Origin: an uncultured Johnsonella sp.
Lineage (GTDB): Bacteria > Bacillota > Clostridia > Lachnospirales > Lachnospiraceae
NCBI GenBank assembly: GCA_900766185.1
Contig: CAAFUL010000077.1
Location: 1-35,758, forward strand
Length of the DNA: 35,758 nucleotides
Direction of reading: 5' to 3'
Shown here: in pieces, positions 15,228 through 23,879 of the stretch
Numbering within the stretch: position 1 is the first letter of the stretch
Layout: each line of letters begins with the position of its first letter
Made by a program: the position numbers and the translations under genes
The notes under the pieces: model-generated
Told to the model about the DNA's origin: nothing
Database searches by the model: none
Seen by the model: only the letters and a program-made list of their open reading frames with translations

Positions 15228-16353
15228 AACCAAAATTTTCCTTATTCATATCCAGATTCACTCTTAAGCTTACTATAAAGTGTGTTCCCTCCAAATCACT
15301 TTTCACCTCTATAGTTCCGCCGTGAAGCTCCACTATGTTTTTTGCTATGGCAAGACCAAGCCCTGTCCCTCCGGTCTTGGAAGATCTTGACTGCTCCAAA
15401 CGATAAAATTTCTCAAATATAAGTCCTATCTCATCCTCCGGTATGACCTTGCCGTAGTTGATTACAGATACCTTTACTATGGAAGAGGAGGCAGCTATCT
15501 TAACATTGATTTCCTTGCCTTCAGCTCCGTACTTTATAGCATTTCCTATCAGGTTTTCAAAAAGTCTTGCCAAAAGATTGGGATCTGCCGTAATTATAAC
15601 TGAATTTAAGTTGGATTTTAAGGAATAAGCCAAATTATTATTTGAAAAACTCGGATAAAACTCATCCATAAGCTGGGTCAGAAGTTTTACCAAGTCAACC
15701 TTTGAAAGGTTTAGAGCTATTTTTCCATAATTAAGTTTGGTAAAACCGAATAAATCTTCTATAAGCTTTTGCAACTTCTTCGCCTTGGTATATGCCACCT
15801 CGGTATAATTTATTCTGGTTTCTTCTGTCAGATTCTTACTCTTTGATATAAGCTCCAAGTAGCCTATTATGGATGTAAGCGGAGTTCTAAGATCATGTGC
15901 TATGTTAGTTATAAGCTCATTCTTGGTGCGCTCGGACTCCCTCTCTCTCTCCATAAGGGCATTAAGTTCTTTTATCATATAATTTAAGTTGCTTGCCATA
16001 TCTGAAAATTCATTATCATCCTCTACCTGCACATAAGTATTTAAATTGCCTTCGGCAATTGCCCTCATGGCATCGGATAACTTTTGTATATATGAAAAAG
16101 AACGCCTTTGTAATAAATAAAATATAGCTGTAAATAAAACAATGCCGAAAAGCACAAAGAATAATACAACAACAGTCTCAAAATGGACTGCTGAAAACAC
16201 TAATTCATTTTGAGACTGTTTCATATTGGAATATAATGACATACTCACTATAACATTTACAAAAAATACTTCAAAGAGCATTGTAATTACTAAGCTATAT
16301 ATAATATTGGCAAGCACTCTTGTATGAAATTTTTTCTGTCTGTTACTTTTCAA
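15220..16353 (-). CDS. Sensor histidine kinase (VanS-like)
   Basis: Membrane kinase of 377 residues. Two transmembrane helices (about 14-38 and 59-81) enclose only about 20 outside residues, too little for a normal ligand domain, so it may sense within the membrane or through its transporter partner. A HAMP-like linker follows (82-135). The phosphoacceptor is H153 in NIAHDLRTPLTSIIGYLE. The ATPase domain shows NLIGNAIKYG and GGTGLGLAIAKNIVELHGG. The start codon is TTG at 16353, 11 bases inside the response regulator gene, with GGGGAG upstream; no ATG fits. Operon order regulator-kinase-exported protein-ATPase-permease suggests it controls or listens to this transporter. Confidence 0.93.
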   Translation of the reverse strand: MKSNRQKKFHTRVLANIIYSLVITMLFEVFFVNVIVSMSLYSNMKQSQNELVFSAVHFETVVVLFFVLFGIVLFTAIFYLLQRRSFSYIQKLSDAMRAIAEGNLNTYVQVEDDNEFSDMASNLNYMIKELNALMERERESERTKNELITNIAHDLRTPLTSIIGYLELISKSKNLTEETRINYTEVAYTKAKKLQKLIEDLFGFTKLNYGKIALNLSKVDLVKLLTQLMDEFYPSFSNNNLAYSLKSNLNSVIITADPNLLARLFENLIGNAIKYGAEGKEINVKIAASSSIVKVSVINYGKVIPEDEIGLIFEKFYRLEQSRSSKTGGTGLGLAIAKNIVELHGGTIEVKSDLEGTHFIVSLRVNLDMNKENFGYV

Positions 16354-17041
16354 CCTTGTATCCCACTCCCCATACTGTAGTTATTATCTTATCTACTCTT
16401 TCATCATCCTTCATTTTGCCCCTAAGTCTTCTTATATGAACCATAACTGTGTTATTGGCTTCATATACCTTCTCATTCCAAACTTTTTCAAAGATTTCAT
16501 CTGTTGAGAATACCTTACCTGCATTACTTGCTAAAAGATAAAGTATATCGAACTCTATAGGAGTAAGCTTGACTTCTTCATCATATATGATTACTTTATG
16601 GTTATCCTTATTGATCGTAAGTCCTTTTATGCTTATCTCATTTTTATTATTCTCCATATTATTAGGGTTGAATTGTGTATATCTTCTAAGCTGTGACTTT
16701 ACTCTTGCAGTAAGCTCAAGAGGATTAAAAGGCTTAGTTACATAATCATCCGCACCTGTTCCAAGTCCAAGTATCTTATCAAGATCTGAGCTTTTAGCAC
16801 TTAACATGATTATAGGAATATTTTTAGTTTCTCTTATTTTTTTACACATTTCAAGACCGCTTATCCCCGGCATCATTATATCAAGAAGTGCCAAATGTAT
16901 CTCTTCTTCCTCTAAAATCTTAAGCCCTTCTTCGGCATTCTCAGCTTTAAATACTTTATATCCGTCACTAACCAAATGTATTTCAACCAATTCGGCTATC
17001 TCTTTTTCATCATCTACCACTAATATATTAATTTGCGACAT
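16343..17041 (-). CDS. OmpR/PhoB-family response regulator (VanR-like)
   Basis: DNA-binding regulator of 232 residues. Receiver domain 1-120 with acidic pocket D10/D11, phosphoacceptor D54 (LLDIMMPG) and K103 (VTKPFNP). The winged-helix domain (about 135-232) shows LTPIEFDILYLLASNAGKVFS in form and ends NTVMVHIRRLRGKM and TTVWGVGYK, the usual OmpR class pattern. Start fixed by GAGGAG before the ATG. First gene of the operon; a consensus TATAAT lies at 17068-17063 but the matching -35 is poor, so positive control is possible. Confidence 0.95.
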   Translation of the reverse strand: MSQINILVVDDEKEIAELVEIHLVSDGYKVFKAENAEEGLKILEEEEIHLALLDIMMPGISGLEMCKKIRETKNIPIIMLSAKSSDLDKILGLGTGADDYVTKPFNPLELTARVKSQLRRYTQFNPNNMENNKNEISIKGLTINKDNHKVIIYDEEVKLTPIEFDILYLLASNAGKVFSTDEIFEKVWNEKVYEANNTVMVHIRRLRGKMKDDERVDKIITTVWGVGYKVEK

Positions 17042-17216
17042 ACAAAACTCCTCTCACATCTTATTATAATTTCTATACTAACACATACTTTAAAAATTTG
17101 CCTTAATTTAGTTTAAAAATTTATATAAGTTTATATAATAATGTGCTAAGACATAGTATTTGTACTGCATCGTTCAAAAAATAAGTATATCTGTTTCCTT
17201 ACACCGCCACTACAAT

Positions 17217-17258
17217 AAAAAAGAGGCTTATCACCTAATTAAGGTACAAGCCTCTTTT
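17217..17258. terminator. Terminator of the glycine reductase operon
   Basis: AAAAGAGGCTT (17219-17229) pairs with AAGCCTCTTTT (17248-17258), with an inner ACCT/AGGT stem, and A/T runs on both sides. On the minus strand it stops transcription leaving grdD before the response regulator promoter region. The remaining gap 17042-17359 shows only a TATAAT box at 17063-17068. Confidence 0.88.
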
Positions 17259-17359
17259 ATTATAAATATTCAGAGTTTGCAAAATATCTTAACTAACCTA
17301 CTATCTAATTTTACATCCGCTGTATTCCAAGCATTGAAATCGGTTAGCTTTATAAATTT

Positions 17360-18514
17360 TTACTGGACACTCGCAAAGCCTTCTTTTTTAATAAGTTCCA
17401 AAGCCTTATCAAACTTTGCAGCATTTACCAGTACTACAGGACCTGTACAGCCCATGCCTCCCTCTGCATAAATACCTGCCTTCCAAAGCATCTGCACAGC
17501 ATCATCTATATCCATAACATCCACTCCCGAGATCTGTTCTGTAACAGCCTCTTTGCTTGGAGCTTCTACCTTAGTTTCTGCTGTCTTTGTTTCTTTTTTA
17601 GCTGTGTATTTATCTATAACCGACTGCCAATTAAGTTTAGCTAAGCTTTGATACTCAGTTTCTGCATATTTTTCAATATCTCCGTTTGAAATATCAAAAG
17701 CATACTTTAAGGCGTTAGCAATTACAGGTGCTCCTGAAGCTCTTGATATAATAAGTATATTACGCTTAAATCCTTCTCCTACTCCCGGACCGTAACCGTA
17801 ACCGCTTACCTCATACTCTCCGCCTGAAGTAAAGGATGAGAACATCTTCATAAGCACATTGCCTGTAAGTGAGTCCGTAACCATAACATCCGGTGTTCCG
17901 AGCAGTAAATCGTTTCCACGCATAACTACACCGCCGTCTGCTCGTTTAGACTCTGAAAAGTTTATATTATATCCTAAAGCGGCAATCTCTTTCAAGATTT
18001 TTTCCGCTGTTCTCGCACCGTCAAGGTTGAGTATACCGAGACTCGGATTCTCAACTCCCAGAGACTTTGCCGTAATAATACCTGCTATCGCATTTTTTAC
18101 CATGGCTTCAACTCTGTTACTTGATGAAGTTCCCGTAGTCGTTGCAAGTATAAGCTCTTTTCCCTTCGCAGGTGTTGATACTCTTCCTACTGTAGAAACT
18201 CCTATAGGAAAGTTATAATGCATGGTAACACAGGCTGATATCTCCTTAGAATCAAGCTTTTCTTCCATTACCTTATACATTTCTTCTTCGGAGTTCACCT
18301 CATAGGTTAAAAGTCCGGTATCGTTCTTTTTTCCTATCAATGCTATATCAAGTTTAGGATACAGCTTTTTTGCAAGTAAAGCACCTTCAAGCAAATTGCC
18401 TTCTCCATGCTCACTTCCAAGTGTAGTCAAAGCCACTCTTTTTGCAGGCGCAAATGAACCGCTTTCTATCGCATTGGCAATATCTTCAAATACCTTTGCT
18501 ATCTGTTTGTTCAT
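17360..18514 (-). CDS. grdD: Glycine reductase component C, alpha-type subunit GrdD
   Basis: Part of component C (GrdC/GrdD), which takes the carboxymethyl group from selenoprotein A and releases acetyl phosphate. The 384-residue protein is PlsX-like. The block GGMGCTGPVVLVN carries C356, the conserved cysteine expected to hold the acetyl-thioester intermediate. A charged, alanine-rich linker (about 305-335: KKETKTAETKVEAP) separates the main fold from this C-terminal part. Last gene of the operon, 11 bases after grdC, with a GGAGG ribosome site; a terminator lies about 100 bases downstream. Confidence 0.95.
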   Translation of the reverse strand: MNKQIAKVFEDIANAIESGSFAPAKRVALTTLGSEHGEGNLLEGALLAKKLYPKLDIALIGKKNDTGLLTYEVNSEEEMYKVMEEKLDSKEISACVTMHYNFPIGVSTVGRVSTPAKGKELILATTTGTSSSNRVEAMVKNAIAGIITAKSLGVENPSLGILNLDGARTAEKILKEIAALGYNINFSESKRADGGVVMRGNDLLLGTPDVMVTDSLTGNVLMKMFSSFTSGGEYEVSGYGYGPGVGEGFKRNILIISRASGAPVIANALKYAFDISNGDIEKYAETEYQSLAKLNWQSVIDKYTAKKETKTAETKVEAPSKEAVTEQISGVDVMDIDDAVQMLWKAGIYAEGGMGCTGPVVLVNAAKFDKALELIKKEGFASVQ

Positions 18515-18525
18515 AAAAGCACCTC

Positions 18526-20061
18526 CTACTGTCCGAAGTTTTCAGCAAGTTTTCTCATGGCTTCAGCTATCATCTTCTTAATTTGCTGCTCATCTACCTT
18601 GCCCGCTTCTTTTTCAATGCCCTTGTTAGCTTCTATCATACAGGAGACTCCGTCAAAAAGATTGGTCATTCTTCCAAGGAAGAGAGAACCCTTTCCTACT
18701 ATCATAACCCTGTTATAGTCTTTTGCTTTAAGCTTTTCTATGGCATATCCAAGGAAAGGAGCGCCTGACGGTATATGTCCCTGTGTAGGTGCAAAACCGA
18801 AGGTACCGTATGTAGTTGCAAATGAAGCAAGCTGAGCTTTTTCAAGCTCTCCTTTTTTAACTGCAAGTGCCGCTATCATCTTATAGTTAGCTTCCGGAAC
18901 ATCTCCCGCACCTGCAAGTTTAGTTATGTCAGGATTTTGCATTTCTACGGAATACTTGTCTACATCCGTAATCTTTAAATTTCCTTTTTCAAGAGGATGA
19001 GCAATAAGTGCCGTCATAACCGCCTGAGGTGAAGAACCTGTACCTACTGTATGTCTTCCTATCAAATCCGTGTTAACATACGGTGATACACCGTCATCTT
19101 CAGATACAAGTATTGCAAAGCCTCCCAGCACATCTTCAAGTACAGGAGCACCCTTCTTGATATGATCCTTTGCATTCATACCAAGCTTGGCAGTTGCACC
19201 GCCTGCCACTATGGCAACATTCTTATATGCACCTGACTTTACCAAAGAAGCTGCCGATATAAGTGCATGTGTAGGTGCAGCGCAGAATCCTCTAAGGTCT
19301 GAACCTGTAGCACCTGTAAATCCGCAGCACTCCGCTATAGACTTGGCAAAGTTTCCTCCGCCTCTTTGGTTCATATCTCCGCAGGCTTCCTCAGAACACT
19401 CTATAACATACTCTATTGAAGCAGGATCTATGCCTGTTACCTTTACCAGGTGTCTTGCTGCCAACACTCCTGACGCTTTAACAACCAGATTCTCAAACAT
19501 TACATGTGCGGTAAGGTTAGGGTCTACATCATGTGCTCTTTTAACACAACCTACCAACTTACCCTCATGTTCTATAGGTTCCGAATGTTCTTCGGAAACC
19601 AACTTTTCTATAACCTCACTGTCTTCGCCTTCTTTCAAAGCGTTAACATCCGCTTCGGTAAATATAGGATCTGCTGCAATTACCTCTTTTGCCTTAGCTG
19701 TAAACTCTTTATTAAGCTGAACCAGGTCAAAAGTATCCACTGCCTTCATCATAGCTATAAACTCAAGCTGTGGCTGGATCTCTCCGAACTTTCCGTATCT
19801 TGAAGCACCTTCAACCTTTTTATCATACCAAGGTTGAGCATAGGCTGCCAACTCATCAGGAAATAAATTGCCTATGTATGCTTGATTTGGCGGATATGAA
19901 ACAACATCTTCATAGCTTCTGAAATGCTTTTTAACCTCTTTTAAGAACTCTGAATCCGGATTGGTTTTAAGCTCTGTTTGTGTGGTTGTTCCATTGTTGT
20001 AAATCATGTCGGGGGTATGTACAAGTATATAACTTGCCCCCTTTAGTACTGCCTTTGGCAT
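18526..20061 (-). CDS. grdC: Glycine reductase component C, beta-type subunit GrdC
   Basis: Partner of GrdD in component C. The 511 residues contain a ketoacyl-synthase-III-like core: ECSEEACGDMNQRGGG, ECCGFTGATGSDLRGFCAAP, and AIVAGGATAKLGMN, then GTGSSPQAVMTALIAHPLEKG. The N-terminus (MPKAVLKGASYILVHTPDM) is characteristic of GrdC. It begins 25 bases after grdB with AGGAGG before the ATG. Complete, with no unusual features; no selenocysteine expected. Confidence 0.95.
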   Translation of the reverse strand: MPKAVLKGASYILVHTPDMIYNNGTTTQTELKTNPDSEFLKEVKKHFRSYEDVVSYPPNQAYIGNLFPDELAAYAQPWYDKKVEGASRYGKFGEIQPQLEFIAMMKAVDTFDLVQLNKEFTAKAKEVIAADPIFTEADVNALKEGEDSEVIEKLVSEEHSEPIEHEGKLVGCVKRAHDVDPNLTAHVMFENLVVKASGVLAARHLVKVTGIDPASIEYVIECSEEACGDMNQRGGGNFAKSIAECCGFTGATGSDLRGFCAAPTHALISAASLVKSGAYKNVAIVAGGATAKLGMNAKDHIKKGAPVLEDVLGGFAILVSEDDGVSPYVNTDLIGRHTVGTGSSPQAVMTALIAHPLEKGNLKITDVDKYSVEMQNPDITKLAGAGDVPEANYKMIAALAVKKGELEKAQLASFATTYGTFGFAPTQGHIPSGAPFLGYAIEKLKAKDYNRVMIVGKGSLFLGRMTNLFDGVSCMIEANKGIEKEAGKVDEQQIKKMIAEAMRKLAENFGQ

Positions 20062-20086
20062 AAAACACCTCCTGCACTGCTTTTAA

Positions 20087-21394
20087 TTAGTCTTCAAACA
20101 CTGTTTGTTCCTGAACTTCTGTTTCCAGTGCCTTAAGTGCCTTCTCCACTAATTTCTTTCTCAGGTTAAACTCCTCTTTTGCATCAAGCTCAGGGTTACC
20201 CAGAGGGTGTGGGATAGCAATAGTTGGCACTATCCTGTTAGCTCCGACTGTTAAAGAGATCGGCACTACTGTACACATATGTACTACAGGTATTCCCGCT
20301 CTTTCGATCTCCTTTACCATCGTTGCACCGCAACGTGTACAGGTACCTCAAGTAGAAGTCAGGATAACCGCGTCAACCTGATTGTCTAAAAGATCTTTTG
20401 CTATCTCGGCTGCAAATTTCTTTGCATTCATAACTGAAGTACCGTTACCTACAGTCGAATAGAAAAAGTCATGAAGTTTTCCTATCTTACCCTCTTTTTC
20501 AAGTGCTCTTAAAGCATCAACAGGAACTACTCTATCTGCGTCCTGATTAGCATATACAGGGTCATAACCTCCGTGAGCGGTTTCATGATCCTTATCGGTA
20601 AGATTATCAAAGCTTGAGATGTTGTATTTTCCATATCTTTGTGCAGAAGATGACTCTATTCTGTCAGGGTTACCCTTAGGTACTATACCGCCTGAAGTAA
20701 CGATGGCTATCTTTGCCTTGCTTATATCCTTAACAGCAGGGTTAGGTGCTACTCTGTCAAAGTTAGGCATAGGATATTCTGTTGTAAATGCTTCGCCTTT
20801 AAGCTTAGCCACAAGCATATCCACAGCTCTCTTTGAACCTCTTTCCTTCGCAAACATATTTACACGAATACCTCTTGCGATATATCCCTCGTCTGCCGGC
20901 AGTCCTATCTCTTCCTTTGCTATCAGTTTTTTTGCAAACTTAGCTATAGCCGGGATTGCCTTTCTCATACCTGCTGCAGAATCTGAGGTTCTTACTATGT
21001 AAATGTTTTTCTTAAATACATCTACTCCGGGGTTTTCATCATACATAGCTGTAATAGCCGTAATACCCTTTTCAACAAGTAAGTTACATACGGTTCCGCA
21101 AGCCATACCGTATCTTCCGGCATTGAATGCAGGTCCTGCAATTACCATATCAGGCTTTTCCGCCTGAATAAGAGAAAGGACTTTTTCACTTGCCGCCTCA
21201 AGATTCTCATTAAAATAAGAGTCTCCGCACACAATAGTAGCTACAATTTCAGCCTCTTCTCCCAGACTATTTTGCAACTGCACACTTATAGGCGGAAGCT
21301 TATCAAGTTTTATCGGTTCTTGACCGGCGAATTCTTCTCCACCTATTCCGGCATAGAACTGGTTTATATAGTGAACCAATCTTGTTTTTGCCAT
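20087..21394 (-). CDS. grdB: Glycine reductase component B, selenoprotein subunit GrdB (Sec349)
   Basis: Substrate-specific component B: its selenocysteine attacks the glycine Schiff base held on GrdE and passes a carboxymethyl group to GrdA. The frame is read through an in-frame UGA (20350-20348) as selenocysteine 349 in the conserved context STUGTCTRCGATMVKEIE; without recoding it would be split into a 348-residue piece and a false start inside the tail. Total 435 residues. GGAGG precedes the ATG at 21394. A perfect GC-rich hairpin 12 bases after the UGA is a likely SECIS element. Recoding needs selA/selB/selC/selD elsewhere; none is in this window. Confidence 0.96.
20321..20335 (-). promoter_or_regulatory. 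Candidate bacterial SECIS hairpin in grdB
   Basis: On the mRNA, CGTTGC-GGT-GCAACG forms a perfect 6-bp stem with a GGU loop beginning 12 bases after the selenocysteine UGA. Bacterial SECIS elements sit at this distance and expose a loop G-U for SelB. No equally clean hairpin was found after the grdA UGA. Confidence 0.6.
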
Positions 21395-21420
21395 TTTATC
21401 GCCTCCTAAAATTAATAAAA

Positions 21421-21885
21421 TTAAACACTTTCGTTTCGTATATTATTCATCTCTTCGATAATGCTGTCTACATCCAAAACCATTTCCATCATACCTATCT
21501 GCTCTTCGTATACTTCCGGATCCACTTCATTCTTAAACTCCGGTTCTACTGCATGGTATACTGCAAGTCCCAGTGCCACACCTGCAAGCGGTCCTGCGAA
21601 AGTAGGATCACCTAAGGTTACTGTTTCTGCTGCCAATCCGGCAGCTTCGGCTTCTGCTGCACCTATGATAACCATAACGTTCTCGTTGCCGTACTTATCA
21701 GCGGCATCCTTAACACGTTTCTGGTTCTCAAGGTCCATAGCGCCTGCAGCGGTTCAGACAAAACATTCTGTTGAGGCGTAGATTATCTCTGCCGGTGTTC
21801 CCTTAAGGCACTCTTCTATTGCCTGACCAGGGATTCCGTCTCTATCGCCTATTATTATTACTTTCTTTCCTTCTAATAGACTCAT
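21421..21885 (-). CDS. grdA: Glycine reductase selenoprotein A, GrdA (Sec44)
   Basis: Small carrier protein that holds the Se-carboxymethyl group between components B and C and is re-reduced by thioredoxin. The ATG at 21885 follows GGAG; the frame reads MSLLEGKKVIIIGDRDG, then through an in-frame UGA at 21756-21754 as Sec44 in the redox motif CFVUTAAGAMDLENQ (C41/U44), and ends at 21421. Total 154 residues, the family norm. A naive gene caller would report only the part after the UGA, beginning at MDLENQ. It lies between grdE and grdB, with 26 bases before grdB. Confidence 0.97.
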
Positions 21886-21937
21886 AATATTCTCCTTAAT
21901 TACATTGCTTTATTACTTTTAATTTTTTAACTTAAAC

Positions 21938-23224
21938 TTAGAAAGTCCTTGCTGTAAGATAAGCAAATCCGACTTCTGAGGTAGCACCTGTAATAGCCTG
22001 TACCTCTACCTGTATACTTCCGTCTTCCCTGAGAGAACCTGCAAATCCTCCCGCAATCTTATCTACAAACTCTGTATGACCTATAACCTTATCCATCTTA
22101 GGCAAGTCTACGATCATGTTGGCATTACCGGCGGTTACACAGGCATCTGCAGCCACATCCGCATCTGCAAGAGATTGAGAAGCTCCGTCTCTTCCTGCAT
22201 ACTCATCCGTTAATATTACTGTCTTGATACCCTTTGCAGTAATCTTCTTACAATTCATAATAAGGTCGGTGTCCGGATTACCGAAGCCTTCTTCTGATAT
22301 AATTACCGCATCAAGTCCAAGATACTCTGCAAGCTTTGCAGTCCAGTTAGATGATCTTTCCTTATCTGCCAGGTAAACGTTTTCATTGGTTATAATTACT
22401 CCAAGGAAATTATATTCTTTTCCGTGTAACTTATACAGATCATGTATTACAGGATTGTTCATATGAACATAGCTTGGATTCTTATCACAAGCAGACACGC
22501 AGTTTCCTGAAACTATAGCTCCGTCCATAACTTCTGTAGGATAGATGATGGTAGGTACTATTTTCTTCGCATCAACTCCGTATACATAGGTGTCATGAAG
22601 CAGTCCCTGGGTTTGAAGCATATACACATACGCTATCTTTGGCAGATCGGGATACTCCGCTATCTGCTCACGTAAAGGCTTGGTCTCATAGGTATGCACT
22701 TCATCAGGAGTGATATCCCTTGCAGCTTCTCCAAGATACTTTGCTGTCTTAAAACCTACATATCTTATAGCTTCCTCGTGTGCATGTTGTAAAAGTCCGT
22801 CTACAACCTCCGCCTTTACTACCAAGTTGCAGGTCTTTGAAAACGGTGTGTACTCTGCTCCCGGACCCGACATATCTACAATACCCTCTTGGAAGCCTAC
22901 TATCTTACCTGTAGTAACAACTGCCGCTCCCTTTAGGACATGTGTCTTTCCTTGACCGACTACATCAACCTTGCTTAAAACTCCCGGGAATATTCCTCCC
23001 GCTCCCTCCACTTTTACACGTGGCTCAATAACATCCTTTACCGGTGTTATTCTTGTGCTGTCTCCCGGCTTAGCTATAAAGAATTCAACACTTGCAATAT
23101 GTTCATCCTCTTTCAAAAGCTCAGCCAGTTCTTCCTTATTGACATACAATACACCCTTGTCCACCTTGGTCTTATCGGCGAACTGTATATCATTTATGAA
23201 GATATTGCCTACTTCTAAACGCAT
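21938..23224 (-). CDS. grdE: Glycine reductase component B subunit precursor GrdE
   Basis: Proprotein of component B, 428 residues. In this family it is cleaved by internal cysteinolysis, giving two subunits and a carbonyl (pyruvoyl-type) cofactor that binds glycine as a Schiff base. The cleavage cysteine is C242 in VSGNCVSACDK, at the expected position. An AGGAGG site precedes the ATG. It follows trxA after an unusually long 251-base gap that holds two palindromes, and precedes grdA by 52 bases. Together with grdB it makes the operon specific for glycine; sequence alone cannot exclude sarcosine- or betaine-type activity, but the riboswitch supports glycine. Confidence 0.94.
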   Translation of the reverse strand: MRLEVGNIFINDIQFADKTKVDKGVLYVNKEELAELLKEDEHIASVEFFIAKPGDSTRITPVKDVIEPRVKVEGAGGIFPGVLSKVDVVGQGKTHVLKGAAVVTTGKIVGFQEGIVDMSGPGAEYTPFSKTCNLVVKAEVVDGLLQHAHEEAIRYVGFKTAKYLGEAARDITPDEVHTYETKPLREQIAEYPDLPKIAYVYMLQTQGLLHDTYVYGVDAKKIVPTIIYPTEVMDGAIVSGNCVSACDKNPSYVHMNNPVIHDLYKLHGKEYNFLGVIITNENVYLADKERSSNWTAKLAEYLGLDAVIISEEGFGNPDTDLIMNCKKITAKGIKTVILTDEYAGRDGASQSLADADVAADACVTAGNANMIVDLPKMDKVIGHTEFVDKIAGGFAGSLREDGSIQVEVQAITGATSEVGFAYLTARTF

Positions 23225-23245
23225 TCTGATACCTCCTTTTATACT

Positions 23246-23304
23246 TAGGTCAAGGCAGAAGACATAGGAGTAAATATTTACTCCGTATCTTACTGCCTCA
23301 CCTT
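23246..23304. repeat. Foldback between trxA and grdE with a perfect 18-bp palindrome
   Basis: GGAGTAAATATTTACTCC (23267-23284) is a perfect 18-bp palindrome, enclosed by further imperfect pairing (GGCAG near 23253 with CTGCC near 23295). No U-run follows, so it is not a simple terminator. It lies about 40 bases before the grdE start and might stabilise a processed grdE-grdD message. Confidence 0.5.
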
Positions 23305-23361
23305 ATTGGCTATCGCAGCATTTGCAAAACAAATCGACTAAACTGTTTAACATGTCAGTAA

Positions 23362-23467
23362 CAGTTCAGGCAAGGCATTTGCCGGATAGATATATATACA
23401 TAATATGACGAGTGAAAGCTTGCTTTCAAACGAAATATTATGTATATATATCTACTTACCTGAACTG
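23362..23467. repeat. Dispersed palindromic element, copy B (intact)
   Basis: Nested inverted repeats: outer arms CAGTTCAGG (23362-23370) and CCTGAACTG (23459-23467); long perfect 20-bp arms TAGATATATATACATAATAT (23387-23406) and its complement (23435-23454); and an apical GAAAGC-TT-GCTTTC hairpin. A side hairpin GGCA-TT-TGCC sits in the left half. The element of about 106 bp lies inside the grd operon between trxA and grdE. A decayed relative is at 215-308, so it is a repeat family, MITE-like, and not a local structure only. Confidence 0.7.
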
Positions 23468-23475
23468 CAATGATC

Positions 23476-23793
23476 TTAAACGTATTTTTTAATCATCGCT
23501 TCAATATTAGCTACTGTAGCGTCATCCTTTGTAACTTCGTCAATCTTGCTTCCGTCTTTGTAGATTGCTATTGTAGGAAGTCCTAAAACCTTCTCTTTTA
23601 TAGCAAGCCTTCTTGCCTTAGCTGAATCAAGCTTTCCGAACTTCATCTTGCCTGCAAACTCCTCAGACATTCTTTGAACATCAGGCATTAAAGCTTTACA
23701 AGGCTCACAGCCCTCGCTCCAGAAGTCTACAAGTACATAACCTTCAGCCTTCAGTACTTCTTCCTCAAAGTTATCCTTATCAAAAATAATCAT
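23476..23793 (-). CDS. trxA: Glycine-reductase-associated thioredoxin
   Basis: Small redox protein of 105 residues that would supply electrons to re-reduce the oxidised selenoprotein A. Thioredoxin fold with FWSEGCEPCKALMPDV (C29, C32) and the cis-proline segment GLPTIAIYKDG. The active site is GCEPC, not WCGPC; replacement of the Trp and of the inner residues is typical of thioredoxins in grd operons (GCVPC in the best known case). No thioredoxin reductase gene lies next to it here, although many grd operons carry trxB. Start fixed by AGGAGG. It follows grdX after 86 bases. Confidence 0.92.
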   Translation of the reverse strand: MIIFDKDNFEEEVLKAEGYVLVDFWSEGCEPCKALMPDVQRMSEEFAGKMKFGKLDSAKARRLAIKEKVLGLPTIAIYKDGSKIDEVTKDDATVANIEAMIKKYV

Positions 23794-23879
23794 TTTGCTA
23801 CCTCCTTAACATCTTTTTATATATTTAGTTCGAAATACACTGAGCTTTAGCAGCAATATATTCGATTTACTAAGCTATT

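Noticed and set aside
20087..20320. Separate small minus-strand gene beginning MVKEIERAGIPVV
   Set aside because: It is the C-terminal part of GrdB after the selenocysteine UGA, in the same frame.
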